Assembly: GCF_041817755.1 (NCBI RefSeq)
Contig: NZ_JBGYBX010000022.1
Span: 15,232-79,231, forward strand
Length of the DNA stretch: 64,000 nucleotides
Reading direction: 5' to 3'
DNA from: Glaesserella sp041817755
Lineage (GTDB): Bacteria > Pseudomonadota > Gammaproteobacteria > Enterobacterales > Pasteurellaceae
Position 1 is the first letter of the stretch. Each line of letters begins with the position of its first letter. The translations under genes were made by a program, and so were the position numbers. Shown one piece after another: positions 25,779 to 34,285 of this stretch. The notes under the pieces are model-generated. The model worked only from the letters and a program-made list of their open reading frames with translations, made no database searches and was not told where the DNA came from.

Positions 25779-26222
25779 ATGAAAAAAATCCTACTGTTAA
25801 ACGGTCCGAACTTAAATATGCTCGGCAAACGCGAACCGCATATTTATGGTTCACAAACCTTGTCGGATATCGAACAACATTTAAAACGGCAAGCCGAAGC
25901 GCAGGGCTTTGCCTTTGATTATTTCCAAGCAAACGGCGAAGAGCCTCTGATTAACCGTATTCATCAAGGTTTTCAACAGGTTGATTTTATTATTATCAAC
26001 CCCGGAGCGTTCACTCACACCAGTGTGGCGTTGCGCGATGCGTTGTTGTCGGTTGCAATTCCCTTCGTGGAAGTCCATTTATCGAACGTTCACGCCCGCG
26101 AACCCTTCCGCCACCATTCTTATTTAAGCGATGTCGCAAAAGGTGTGATTTGCGGATTAGGGGCAAAAGGTTATGACTACGCATTGGACTATGCTGTCAC
26201 CTATTTAAATGCCGCAAAATAA
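25779..26222 (+). CDS. aroQ: 3-dehydroquinate dehydratase, type II
   Basis: Shikimate-pathway enzyme. It has 147 residues from the second ATG at 25779, which is better spaced from AAGGAG than 25776. The family start LLNGPNLNMLGKREPHIYG, the catalytic Tyr in that loop, EGEEPLINRIHQ-like segment, INPGAFTHTS, EVHLSNVHAREPFRHHS and GLGAKGY are all visible. It precedes accB-accC, a conserved order in Pasteurellaceae. Confidence 0.95.
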   Translation: MKKILLLNGPNLNMLGKREPHIYGSQTLSDIEQHLKRQAEAQGFAFDYFQANGEEPLINRIHQGFQQVDFIIINPGAFTHTSVALRDALLSVAIPFVEVHLSNVHAREPFRHHSYLSDVAKGVICGLGAKGYDYALDYAVTYLNAAK

Positions 26223-26359
26223 TTCCCGACGGCATTATCTAATGTCAGGGCTGGTAGGATAACTGCTACGATCAGTTATAAAAAAGTAACAATTTCGCCA
26301 ATTTTGTAAGATTTTCTTCGCAAATTAGCTGAAATTCAGGTAATCTACGCACAGTTTTG

Positions 26360-26382
26360 CTCTGCGCCTTTCGGGTGCAGAG
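26360..26382 (+). promoter_or_regulatory. Hairpin in the accB leader
   Basis: CTCTGCGCC and GGGTGCAGAG pair (with one G-U) around TTTC, 36 bases before the accB start within a 196-base untranslated stretch. A short run of T follows. It could be an attenuator or simply an aroQ terminator. Confidence 0.45.
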
Positions 26383-26418
26383 TTTCACATTTCTTACTAA
26401 TACATAACGGATCTCACT

Positions 26419-26895
26419 ATGGATATTCGCAAAATTAAAAAACTTATCGAACTCGTTGAAGAATCAGGCATCACCGAATTAGAGGTGTCTGAAGAAGAAG
26501 GTACGGTACGTATCAGCCGTGCCGCACCGGCGGCGGCACAACCTGCCTTACAATATGTTGCGGCACCGCAAGCGGCTCCGGCTCCGGTTGCAGCCCCTGC
26601 CCCGGTTGCTCAAGCGGCTCCGGCACCAACGGCAGCAGCGACCGGCGGCGCAGATATTTCAGGTCACGCGGTACTTTCACCGATGGTCGGTACGTTCTAC
26701 CGTAGCCCAAGCCCTGAAGCCAAACCATTCGTTGAAGTAGGACAAACCGTTAAAGTCGGTGATTCCCTCTGTATCGTTGAAGCCATGAAAATGATGAACC
26801 GCATCGAATCGGACAAAGCCGGTGTGGTCAAAGCGATTTTGGTCAACGACGGCGAAGCGGTAGAATTCGACCAAAAACTGTTCATCATCGAATAA
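26419..26895 (+). CDS. accB: Biotin carboxyl carrier protein of acetyl-CoA carboxylase
   Basis: 158 residues. The N-terminal dimer/AccC-contact part is MDIRKIKKLIELVEESG. A flexible Ala/Pro linker spans about 36-80, and the C-terminal biotinyl domain carries the modified lysine in VEAMKMMNRIE. It works with AccC (next gene) and AccAD (elsewhere) to make malonyl-CoA for the fab genes of this window. Confidence 0.97.
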   Translation: MDIRKIKKLIELVEESGITELEVSEEEGTVRISRAAPAAAQPALQYVAAPQAAPAPVAAPAPVAQAAPAPTAAATGGADISGHAVLSPMVGTFYRSPSPEAKPFVEVGQTVKVGDSLCIVEAMKMMNRIESDKAGVVKAILVNDGEAVEFDQKLFIIE

Positions 26896-26905
26896 TTCTT
26901 TTCTT

Positions 26906-26952
26906 GCAAGCGGTCGATTATTTGCAAATTTTTGCAAAAAACGTACCGCTTG
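26906..26952. repeat. Inverted uptake-signal pair between accB and accC
   Basis: GCAAGCGGTC at 26906-26915 and GTACCGCTTG at 26943-26952, with TTTGCAAA inside. It could fold in the accBC message and lower accC relative to accB. Confidence 0.5.
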
Positions 26953-26973
26953 ATCACTTAAGGGCAAACACTC

Positions 26974-28317
26974 ATGTTAGAAAAAGTTGTTATTGCAAAC
27001 CGTGGTGAAATTGCTTTACGTATTTTACGCGCGTGTAAAGAGCTCGGCATTAAAACCGTGGCCGTCCATTCTACTGCCGACCGTGAATTAAAACACGTTC
27101 TCCTTGCCGATGAAACCATTTGTATCGGACCGGCACCGTCAACCAAAAGTTATTTAAACATCCCGGCAATTATTGCCGCCGCCGAAGTAACCGGCGCAGA
27201 AGCCATCCATCCGGGATACGGTTTCTTATCCGAAAATGCCAATTTTGCCGAACAAGTGGAAATGTCAGGGTTCACGTTTATCGGACCGACCGCCGATGTT
27301 ATCCGTTTAATGGGCGATAAAGTGTCTGCCATCAACGCCATGAAAAAAGCCGGCGTACCTTGCGTACCGGGTTCCGACGGTCCTGTCGGCAACGATGCGG
27401 CAAAAAATAAAGAAATTGCCAAACGTATCGGCTATCCGGTGATCATCAAAGCATCCGGCGGCGGTGGCGGTCGCGGTATGCGTGTCGTACACCGTGAAGA
27501 AGATTTGGAAGAATCCATCGCCATGACAAAAGCGGAAGCGAAAGCTGCGTTTAATAATGATATGGTATATATGGAAAAATACCTTGAAAATCCGCGCCAT
27601 ATCGAAATTCAAGTGCTTGCCGACACACACGGCAATGCGGTTTACCTTGCGGAACGTGACTGCTCCATGCAACGTCGCCACCAAAAAGTGGTGGAAGAAG
27701 CGCCGGCACCGGGTATTACCGATGAGCTTCGTAAATTTATCGGTGAACGCTGTGCGAATGCTTGTATCGAAATCGGTTATCGTGGTGCGGGTACGTTCGA
27801 ATTCTTATATGAAAACGGCGAATTCTATTTCATTGAAATGAACACGCGTTTACAAGTAGAACACCCCGTCACCGAAATGATTACCGGCGTAGACTTGGTG
27901 AAAGAGCAACTCCGTGTTGCCGCCGGTTTACCGATTTCGATTAAACAAGAAGACATCAAGGTGCGCGGTCATGCGATTGAATGCCGTATTAATGCGGAAG
28001 ATCCGAACACCTTCCTACCGTCACCGGGCAAAATTACCCGTTTGCACGTACCGGGCGGCTTGGGGGTACGTTGGGATTCGCATATTTATGCGGGTTATTC
28101 CGTACCGCCGCATTACGATTCCATGATTGGGAAATTAATCACCTATGCGGAAAGCCGTGAAATTGCAATTCGCCGTATGGAAAATGCATTGTCGGAAACC
28201 ATCATCGAAGGGATCAAAACGAATATTCCGTTGCATAAACAGATTTTGGCTGATGCCAACTTCCGTAAAGGCGGAACCAATATTCACTACCTTGAGAAGA
28301 AATTGGGTCTTAAATAA
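26974..28317 (+). CDS. accC: Biotin carboxylase subunit of acetyl-CoA carboxylase
   Basis: ATP-grasp enzyme carboxylating the biotin of AccB. It has 447 residues. It starts MLEKVVIANRGEIALRILRA; the glycine-rich ATP loop is KASGGGGGRGMRVV, and then ERDCSMQRRHQKVVEEAPAP, FIEMNTRLQVEHPVTE (catalytic Glu/Asn/Arg) and HAIECRINAEDP. Length is normal. A hairpin terminator follows immediately. Confidence 0.97.
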   Translation: MLEKVVIANRGEIALRILRACKELGIKTVAVHSTADRELKHVLLADETICIGPAPSTKSYLNIPAIIAAAEVTGAEAIHPGYGFLSENANFAEQVEMSGFTFIGPTADVIRLMGDKVSAINAMKKAGVPCVPGSDGPVGNDAAKNKEIAKRIGYPVIIKASGGGGGRGMRVVHREEDLEESIAMTKAEAKAAFNNDMVYMEKYLENPRHIEIQVLADTHGNAVYLAERDCSMQRRHQKVVEEAPAPGITDELRKFIGERCANACIEIGYRGAGTFEFLYENGEFYFIEMNTRLQVEHPVTEMITGVDLVKEQLRVAAGLPISIKQEDIKVRGHAIECRINAEDPNTFLPSPGKITRLHVPGGLGVRWDSHIYAGYSVPPHYDSMIGKLITYAESREIAIRRMENALSETIIEGIKTNIPLHKQILADANFRKGGTNIHYLEKKLGLK

Positions 28318-28320
28318 TGA

Positions 28321-28350
28321 AAAATGCCTGTGAATCATCACAGGCATTTT
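28321..28350. terminator. Terminator between accC and the polysaccharide locus
   Basis: AAAATGCCTGTGA and TCACAGGCATTTT form a 13-base perfect stem around ATCA. The A/T-rich ends make it usable on both strands, ending accC and the minus-strand locus. Confidence 0.85.
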
Positions 28351-28365
28351 CACTTGTACACACTC

Positions 28366-29793
28366 CTAATAAGCGCCTTCTCTTTTTACAACCACGTTGA
28401 CGGTTTTAAAGAGAATGGCAATATCATTCCAAAGCGACCAATTTTTCACATACCACGCATCAAAATAAACCCGAGTATCGTAGTCGACATCGTTACGTCC
28501 GCTCACCTGCCACAAGCCGGTCATGCCCGGTTTCGCCATCAAATAATAATCCACATCATCTTTATAATAAGACAATTCGTCGGCAATAATCGGTCTTGGC
28601 CCGACCAAGCTCATTTGTCCGACCAAAACATTAAACAATTGAGGTAATTCATCAATACTCGTTCGACGTAAAAACTGACCAAGCGGTGTGATCCTCGGAT
28701 CATTTTTCAATTTAAAATCTTTTTCCCACTCCGTCTTTGCTTTCGCATCGCGCTCTAACAATTCATCCAATACTTCTTGAGAGTTCAGTACCATTGAACG
28801 GAATTTTAAACAACTAAACGGCTTACCGTTTTGCCCGATTCGCTTATGCCCGAATACGGCGCTTCCGCCATCCCGCTTAATCAGAAAGTAGCATGTCAAT
28901 AATAACGGAGACAATAAAATAATCAGCAGACTGGCACCGACAATATCCATTGTTCGTTTGATGATGCGGGAAGAACGTTTTGCCAAGTTATTATTCACAC
29001 GAAGCAACATCACTTCATAACTGAAGATAAACGACATATCTGTACTGTACAACGGCAATCCCCGTAGCGTCGGAATAACGGATACGGAACGATAGTGTTT
29101 TTTAGAAAAATAACGAAGCCATTGGTCGCGTTGTTCAATTTCATCTTCTTCAAGGGCAATAATAAATTGATCGGATGATTTCGTGACTAACCGCCAAATA
29201 CCCTGACGGGTTTCATTAATGATTGGAATGCCTAAACCGTCTAATTCATCGATCTTATCTACAGCAATAAAATATTTTACTTTAAGCCCGAGATAGGGTT
29301 CGCTGATCAACGCTTTATAGGCATCTACCGCATTTTTACCACCGCCGATAATCACTGTATTCTTTAAATATAGACCGCTTTTGATCAATAATTTTTTAAT
29401 CAGAACTCTACTGAGCGGCACGATAACAAGGGTTAAACTCCAACTTAATAACCACAAATAGCGGGAAAAATAGAGTTTGGAAAAGGCGATACTGGCTAAT
29501 TCAATAATCGCCAATATGATTAAGGTACGAACAACTTCTTTTAATTCAAACCAAAACGGTTTTCGGTAAGTATAATGACGAAGGTTAATCCAAAACCAAA
29601 TAACACAACCACAGGCTAGTCCTAAATGAATCAGTATCGCTTCTCGAAACTGCTCGGAAGGTAAAAAACGCTCTAAATCATTTGTAAAAAGGTTCAGTAA
29701 ATAGATGCTTAAAAAATAGGAAAGCAGTAACGAAACAAAATCCGTTACCGCCAACACACCTTTACAAATTACCGATTTATCCATCATGCTCAT
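28366..29793 (-). CDS. Undecaprenyl-phosphate sugar-1-phosphate transferase, WbaP-like
   Basis: 475 residues. The N-terminal half has four to five hydrophobic helices (about 10-150), followed by a nucleotide-binding-like region (VIIGGGKNAVDAYKAL). The C-terminal half is the polyprenyl glycosylphosphotransferase domain, with an amphipathic/hydrophobic segment (GASLLIILLSPLLLTCYFLI), KRDGGSAVFGHKRIG, FKFRSMV-type LKFRSMV and RTSIDELPQLFNVL...LVGPRP. It loads the first sugar-phosphate, typically galactose-1-P for WbaP, onto the lipid carrier. It overlaps the upstream DUF4422 gene by 4 bases and is the last gene of the locus. Sugar specificity (Gal vs. GlcNAc or a deoxy sugar) is inferred. Confidence 0.85.
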   Translation of the reverse strand: MSMMDKSVICKGVLAVTDFVSLLLSYFLSIYLLNLFTNDLERFLPSEQFREAILIHLGLACGCVIWFWINLRHYTYRKPFWFELKEVVRTLIILAIIELASIAFSKLYFSRYLWLLSWSLTLVIVPLSRVLIKKLLIKSGLYLKNTVIIGGGKNAVDAYKALISEPYLGLKVKYFIAVDKIDELDGLGIPIINETRQGIWRLVTKSSDQFIIALEEDEIEQRDQWLRYFSKKHYRSVSVIPTLRGLPLYSTDMSFIFSYEVMLLRVNNNLAKRSSRIIKRTMDIVGASLLIILLSPLLLTCYFLIKRDGGSAVFGHKRIGQNGKPFSCLKFRSMVLNSQEVLDELLERDAKAKTEWEKDFKLKNDPRITPLGQFLRRTSIDELPQLFNVLVGQMSLVGPRPIIADELSYYKDDVDYYLMAKPGMTGLWQVSGRNDVDYDTRVYFDAWYVKNWSLWNDIAILFKTVNVVVKREGAY

Positions 29794-30551
29794 TTTTTCT
29801 TTAAATATTTCCGTTTCAACAAACCAATTGCTTTTTTCAATATATGTTCGCCTTCTAATGAAACTACTCTACGCTCTTTCAGTTTTAATTGATTTTTTAC
29901 CAACCAAACATTAAAAAGACGTTCTGCGATAAAACCAAAAACCCGCTTTTGATAATTATCGTAATCCGTAATATCAATCTGCTTTTCCAGCTTAAACAAA
30001 ATATCAAACAACCATTGGCAATATTTCTCGACATCTTGTCTTTTTAAAACAAACATATTAAAAAGATGCAGTGTTTTACCCGACATGACTTGCTCAAATG
30101 GCTGAATGTAATCAACATAATCGTTACGAATAATCTCTTTTACCAAGTCTAAATCTTTAGCGTAATGTGCATTTTTATAATGCTGGTAAACACTTTCAAT
30201 ATAATAATTTCGTTTCTTTGCAACGATACCGTCATAATTAACAAAATCGGACAATAATTCTGTTTTCGATGCAATTCGCTTATTCAGCAAGCTCAGCTGC
30301 TTTCCTGAAAAATAACGACGATAATGTACTAATCCGACATAATCCGCCTCATCAAAAAAATGATTCTTCCACGCCCAATATAATGCTGTCAGCTCACAGA
30401 ATGAATTATTTCTAATTGAAATATTTTCACCGGAATTATCCGACAAAATATTCAGTTCTAAAGAACTATTCGATTTTCCGACATGAATCGGAATATAGTA
30501 ATCCGCAGCTGGAAAAATATATTTTTTATGCGTTGCGATGAGAATTTTCAT
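29790..30551 (-). CDS. DUF4422 glycosyltransferase (GT111-like), stand-alone
   Basis: 253 residues from the Met at 30551 (MKILIATHKK). It is DUF4422 over its length: YYIPIHVGKSNS, then a NSFCELTALYWAWKN segment, YVGLVHYRRYF, and a C-terminal YQKRVFGFIAERLFNVWL. DUF4422 in Klebsiella WbbM was shown to be a galactofuranosyltransferase (family GT111). Here the domain stands alone, while a second copy is fused to GT8 at 35412-37256. It probably adds one galactofuranose at a different point, for example near the start of the chain; that is inference. Confidence 0.8.
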   Translation of the reverse strand: MKILIATHKKYIFPAADYYIPIHVGKSNSSLELNILSDNSGENISIRNNSFCELTALYWAWKNHFFDEADYVGLVHYRRYFSGKQLSLLNKRIASKTELLSDFVNYDGIVAKKRNYYIESVYQHYKNAHYAKDLDLVKEIIRNDYVDYIQPFEQVMSGKTLHLFNMFVLKRQDVEKYCQWLFDILFKLEKQIDITDYDNYQKRVFGFIAERLFNVWLVKNQLKLKERRVVSLEGEHILKKAIGLLKRKYLKKK

Positions 30552-30563
30552 GAGCAAAATCGA

Positions 30564-31490
30564 TTATAAATACTCTTGATGGTGAGAAAAATCACCTTTA
30601 AAACCATGCCACATTGCCCGCCAAGTAAAGAGCAAACGCGAAAGACTTGGCTGAGTAAACATAAAAAACCAAGTCGTTTTTCCCCAAAATGCCAGCACAT
30701 GAGCCAAACCGTTGTGACGTTTAAACGTTGCAATGGAATTACGACAAAAACAGTATAATTTTAGTTCTGAATTAGCATTATTAAATCGTAACTTATTAAA
30801 AAACATGGGGGTAGAAGCCGAACTGTCAGACGGGTGATAAAAAATCGCATCAATAACAGTGAGAATTTTTGCCTTAAACTTACTTGCGCGAAGCGTATAC
30901 TCTTTTTCATCTCCCCAAATAAAATAGTCTTTAAGCAATAATCCCATTTTTTTTACCAAGTCATTGGCAATTAACGTTCCATTAAAAGGTAATACGACAC
31001 CATTGATGATATTACTCTGCCTTAACTCTTTCGGAATCTCCGTATAAAAATCAAAGACGTTAATTGTATTCGGCACACGTAATGCAAAGCTCAATTTATT
31101 CGTGACCTTAGGATCAAGCACCATTGGTCCGATGTAGCAATTGTTTGAACAATAAGGGATCAATTTTTCTAAGCAGCTCTCTGAAGGATAGCCGTCATCA
31201 TCCATCAACCAAATGTAGTCAAAGTTCTGTTGATTGGCAAACTCAATCCCCGCATAAAATCCACCTGCTCCGCCTTGATTATTTGGTAGAGTAATTAAGG
31301 TAAATTGATCGTTATCTTGCCATCCGTTTTCACGCAGATACTCTACCGTTCCATCTTGGCTTGCATTGTTAATGACAACAATGTGATCCAACGGATAGGT
31401 TTGCTTTTGTAACGCATTTAAGCAATTTAAGAGTAATTCTTTGCGGTTATAAGTAACCACAACAGCACAAATGGATTTATTCATATTCAA
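30564..31490 (-). CDS. Glycosyltransferase family 2, galactofuranosyl/rhamnosyl-type
   Basis: 308 residues. The GT-A fold shows AVVVTYNRKELLLNCLNALQ, VINNASQDGT, NNQGGAGGFYAGI and the metal-binding IWLMDDDGYP. WGDEKEYTLRA is further on, as in GlfT-like enzymes. The GGAGGF and DDDG signature is typical of galactofuranosyl- and rhamnosyltransferases; with glf in the same locus galactofuranose is favoured. The start may be 31484 (second ATG). It overlaps the end of the YhcG-like gene by about 14 bases, so these are translated from one message. Confidence 0.82.
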   Translation of the reverse strand: MNMNKSICAVVVTYNRKELLLNCLNALQKQTYPLDHIVVINNASQDGTVEYLRENGWQDNDQFTLITLPNNQGGAGGFYAGIEFANQQNFDYIWLMDDDGYPSESCLEKLIPYCSNNCYIGPMVLDPKVTNKLSFALRVPNTINVFDFYTEIPKELRQSNIINGVVLPFNGTLIANDLVKKMGLLLKDYFIWGDEKEYTLRASKFKAKILTVIDAIFYHPSDSSASTPMFFNKLRFNNANSELKLYCFCRNSIATFKRHNGLAHVLAFWGKTTWFFMFTQPSLSRLLFTWRAMWHGFKGDFSHHQEYL

Positions 31491-32490
31491 TTAAATTATT
31501 CTCAAAACGCATTTTGGCTTCTATTAAAGCATTATGTAATTTTTGTTCTAGTTCTGCTTTTGGTGGTAATTCTGTCCAATATTCAGCTACCATAATTCCA
31601 TCTTTATGCATTTTTAGTAATTCTACTTGTTCTTTACTATTTTCTGCACAAAGAATTAAACCGATTGGAGCTTCCTCAAATTCTTGACGTTCATATTTAT
31701 TAAGCCAATTTAAATAAAGTTCCATTTGCCCCTTATCTTGAGCTTTAAATTTGCCTAGTTTTAATTCAACAGCAACTAAACGGCGAAGTTTTCGATGAAA
31801 GAAAAGTAGATCTAAATAGAAATCCTCACCGTCAATGATCATTCGTTTCTGACGCTCAACAAAAGAAAATCCCTTACCCATTTCAAGGATAAACATCTCT
31901 AATTCTCTTAAAACAGCAAATTCAAGATCTTTTTCTAAATAGTCATTTTTTAATCCTAAGAAATCAAAAATATAGGGATCTTTAAATGTATTTATTGGCA
32001 ATAATTCCGATTTGTTAACTTGTATATTTGCTATTTTTACACGTTCAAAAGTTTTTGTTTCAATCTGCTTACGAAGTTCTCTTACACTTAAATGCTCACT
32101 TTCAATAAGTTGAGCATAAAATAAACGAGCATCATCACTTTTAAGGGGAAGTAGCACAAGAATATGAGACCAAGTCAATTGTCGTGACAGTGAAACGACA
32201 ATTTCAGAAGAAGGATATACTTGAGCAAATTGTATCATTCTCCTTAGATTTTTTTCTTCAAAATTACGTCCAAAGCGTGCTACCAATTGTATCGATACCG
32301 TCGATATAATCTGTTTTCCATACTCAGCCCGATCATTGTTTAGAATTTCGTCATTAATTCGCTTACCTACTTGCCAAAAAAGGAAAGTCAGAGAACTATT
32401 TGCATATGAAACCACTTTATTTTGAGCTTGCTCAATCAGAATAGAAAGCTCTTTAATCAAAGATATATCGACCTTCAGTAAATCTTTCAT
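31477..32490 (-). CDS. YhcG-family PDDEXK nuclease (DUF1016)
   Basis: 337 residues. The N-terminal helical DUF1016 part is about 1-165 (FLFWQVGKRINDEI, YGKQIISTVSIQL, FGRNFEEKNLRRMIQFA, LSRQLTWSHILVLLPLK). The C-terminal nuclease domain (about 180-330) has catalytic residues in FYLDLLFFHR and LVAVELKLGKF (D...E-x-K), then GQMELYLNWL and PIGLILCAE. YhcG proteins have no settled cellular role and often occur near restriction or defence genes. Here the gene is wedged between sugar genes. It overlaps the RelA/SpoT-like gene (4 bases) on one side and the GT2 gene on the other, so it is part of the operon. Function in the locus unknown. Confidence 0.85.
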   Translation of the reverse strand: MKDLLKVDISLIKELSILIEQAQNKVVSYANSSLTFLFWQVGKRINDEILNNDRAEYGKQIISTVSIQLVARFGRNFEEKNLRRMIQFAQVYPSSEIVVSLSRQLTWSHILVLLPLKSDDARLFYAQLIESEHLSVRELRKQIETKTFERVKIANIQVNKSELLPINTFKDPYIFDFLGLKNDYLEKDLEFAVLRELEMFILEMGKGFSFVERQKRMIIDGEDFYLDLLFFHRKLRRLVAVELKLGKFKAQDKGQMELYLNWLNKYERQEFEEAPIGLILCAENSKEQVELLKMHKDGIMVAEYWTELPPKAELEQKLHNALIEAKMRFENNLIEYE

Positions 32491-33053
32491 AAATTATTCA
32501 CAAAATCTCGTTTATATTTCATATGGCTTTGAATATTTTTTTCTGCATCTTTTTTATCCCAAATCTGTAATTCCCAAGGATAATAAAAATTGCTGGCATT
32601 TTTAAAATAAACGTGAATACCGATATATTCATCTTTATCCCTCAAATACCAATTTTTCAACCCATATTTCTTTTGCCAAGTATCCAAAGATTCCATCACT
32701 CTTGCGATATCTTCACTGGAAACAATAATTCTCGCACCAAAAATATCATTTAAAATACTATTAACAGGATAGCCTTCGCTACGTTGTTTAAACCGTTCAA
32801 TTTTAGCAAGAATAGATTCTGATGTTTTCACCCGATAAAAATAAGGCACATCATAAAGATCTGCACGATACAAATAATCATTAATTGATTCGTGTAAATT
32901 CAAACGATATGCCAAAATATGCTCAGTAGGCACTTTTGCCAAAGTATGCTTTAAATTAACCTTTTCAAGTTTACCTGTTTCAAAATAATCCTGTGAAAAA
33001 GCAAGATGAAGTTTATTGATTTCAGTAATTAAACGTTCAATTTTTTCTAACAT
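32487..33053 (-). CDS. RelA/SpoT-domain protein (small alarmone synthetase-like)
   Basis: 188 residues containing little more than a synthetase domain. RVKTSESILAKIERF (about 83-97) matches the substrate-binding R-x-K...S...K stretch, ILNDIFGARIIV (about 108-119) the D-x-x-G-x-R motif, DEYIGIHVYF the Y-x-x-I-H motif, and PWELQIWDKKDAEKN the E-x-Q motif, where the usual Arg after QI is Trp. There is no hydrolase or regulatory domain. It could make (p)ppGpp or another pyrophosphorylated nucleotide, or pyrophosphorylate tRNA like toxic members (toxSAS). ATGA overlap couples it to the YhcG-like nuclease. An uptake-signal hairpin separates it from glf. Confidence 0.75.
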   Translation of the reverse strand: MLEKIERLITEINKLHLAFSQDYFETGKLEKVNLKHTLAKVPTEHILAYRLNLHESINDYLYRADLYDVPYFYRVKTSESILAKIERFKQRSEGYPVNSILNDIFGARIIVSSEDIARVMESLDTWQKKYGLKNWYLRDKDEYIGIHVYFKNASNFYYPWELQIWDKKDAEKNIQSHMKYKRDFVNNL

Positions 33054-33070
33054 ATTCTTACCATAGTCAA

Positions 33071-33099
33071 ACCGCTTGTAATCGAAATTAACAAGCGGT
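33071..33099. terminator. Inverted uptake-signal pair between glf and the RelA/SpoT-like gene
   Basis: ACCGCTTGT (33071-33079) and ACAAGCGGT (33091-33099) form a 9-base stem with an 11-base loop. It may partly end transcription coming from glf, so the genes at 28.4-33 kb may have their own promoter. Confidence 0.5.
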
Positions 33100-33116
33100 G
33101 AAATTTTCAGAATTTT

Positions 33117-34268
33117 TTACACATCCATATTAACGTAAAACGGCTTTAACATCTTACCGCTTGCAAGAGCTTCCTTAATATCGTCCGCAGCCTCCAACGC
33201 TTCTTTAATCGTTACGTCCATATCCAAATAACGATAAGTGCCTAAACGTCCAACGAAAGTGACTTGTGTTTCCTTATTCGCTTTTTCGACATATTGCTGC
33301 AACAACGCTTTGTCTTTTACTAAGCGAATCGGATAATACGGAATATCTTTTTCTTCGCATAAACGGCTAAATTCACGGTAGCAAATCGTCTTTTCATGAT
33401 TTTCCCACGGTGCAAAATGTTTATGTTCGGAAATACGGGTGAATGGCACATTTTCATCGCCATAGTTGATTACCGCATTACCTTGATAATCCCCTTCCCC
33501 GCGGAAAGCTTCAAAGTCTAACGTGCGGTAACCAAGACGACCTAATTCAAAACCAAAGTAAGCATCTAACGGACCAGACCAGAAAATATGGTCAAATTCC
33601 GCTTTCATTGATTCTGCAAATGGCGTATTTAAACGCACTTCAATATTATCGTGTTTTAAAATATTTTCTACGATAACCGTATAACCGTCTTTCGGCATAC
33701 CTTGGAATTTATGGGCAAAGTAGTTATCGTCATAATTAAAACGTACTGGCAAACGTTTTAAAATACTTGCAGGCAGCTCTTTAGGCTCAACCCCCCATTG
33801 CTTTTTGGTATAACCATAGAAAAACGCTTTATATAAATCCTTACCGACAAAACGCATCGCTTGTTCTTCAAAGGTCTGCGGATCGGTAATTGACATATCC
33901 GCTTGACTTTCAATCAATGCTTTAGCTTCTGTTGGTGAACAAGTTTTACCAAAGAATTGATTGATGGTGTGCAAGTTAATCGGCAAAGAGTACACCGCGC
34001 CTTGGCTAATGGTTTTCACACGATTCACAAACGGCATCCATTCGCCAAACTGGTTAATATAATTCCACACACGTTCGTTATCGGTATGGAAAATATGCGG
34101 TCCATAAATATGTACCATAACATTTGTTTCTGCATCACGCTCAGAGTGACAGTTACCTGCCACATGATTACGTTGATCGATAACAATGACTTTGTAACCT
34201 TGCTCTGCCAATTCACGGGCAATTACAGCGTTTGAAAAGCCCGCACCGACTAAAAGAAATTTTTTCAT
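33117..34268 (-). CDS. glf: UDP-galactopyranose mutase
   Basis: Flavoenzyme converting UDP-galactopyranose to UDP-galactofuranose. It has 383 residues from ATG 34268 (MKKFLLVGAGFSNAVIARELAEQG, the FAD dinucleotide fold). A start at 34289 would give an ATGA overlap with the previous gene but adds seven unmatched residues. Further motifs are GNCHSERDAETNVMVHIYGPHIFHT, WGVEPKELPA and YRYLDMD with the C-terminal FAD contacts. Its presence shows that the locus makes a galactofuranose-containing glycan. Confidence 0.95.
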   Translation of the reverse strand: MKKFLLVGAGFSNAVIARELAEQGYKVIVIDQRNHVAGNCHSERDAETNVMVHIYGPHIFHTDNERVWNYINQFGEWMPFVNRVKTISQGAVYSLPINLHTINQFFGKTCSPTEAKALIESQADMSITDPQTFEEQAMRFVGKDLYKAFFYGYTKKQWGVEPKELPASILKRLPVRFNYDDNYFAHKFQGMPKDGYTVIVENILKHDNIEVRLNTPFAESMKAEFDHIFWSGPLDAYFGFELGRLGYRTLDFEAFRGEGDYQGNAVINYGDENVPFTRISEHKHFAPWENHEKTICYREFSRLCEEKDIPYYPIRLVKDKALLQQYVEKANKETQVTFVGRLGTYRYLDMDVTIKEALEAADDIKEALASGKMLKPFYVNMDV

Positions 34269-34285
34269 TATACAAATCCCTATAT

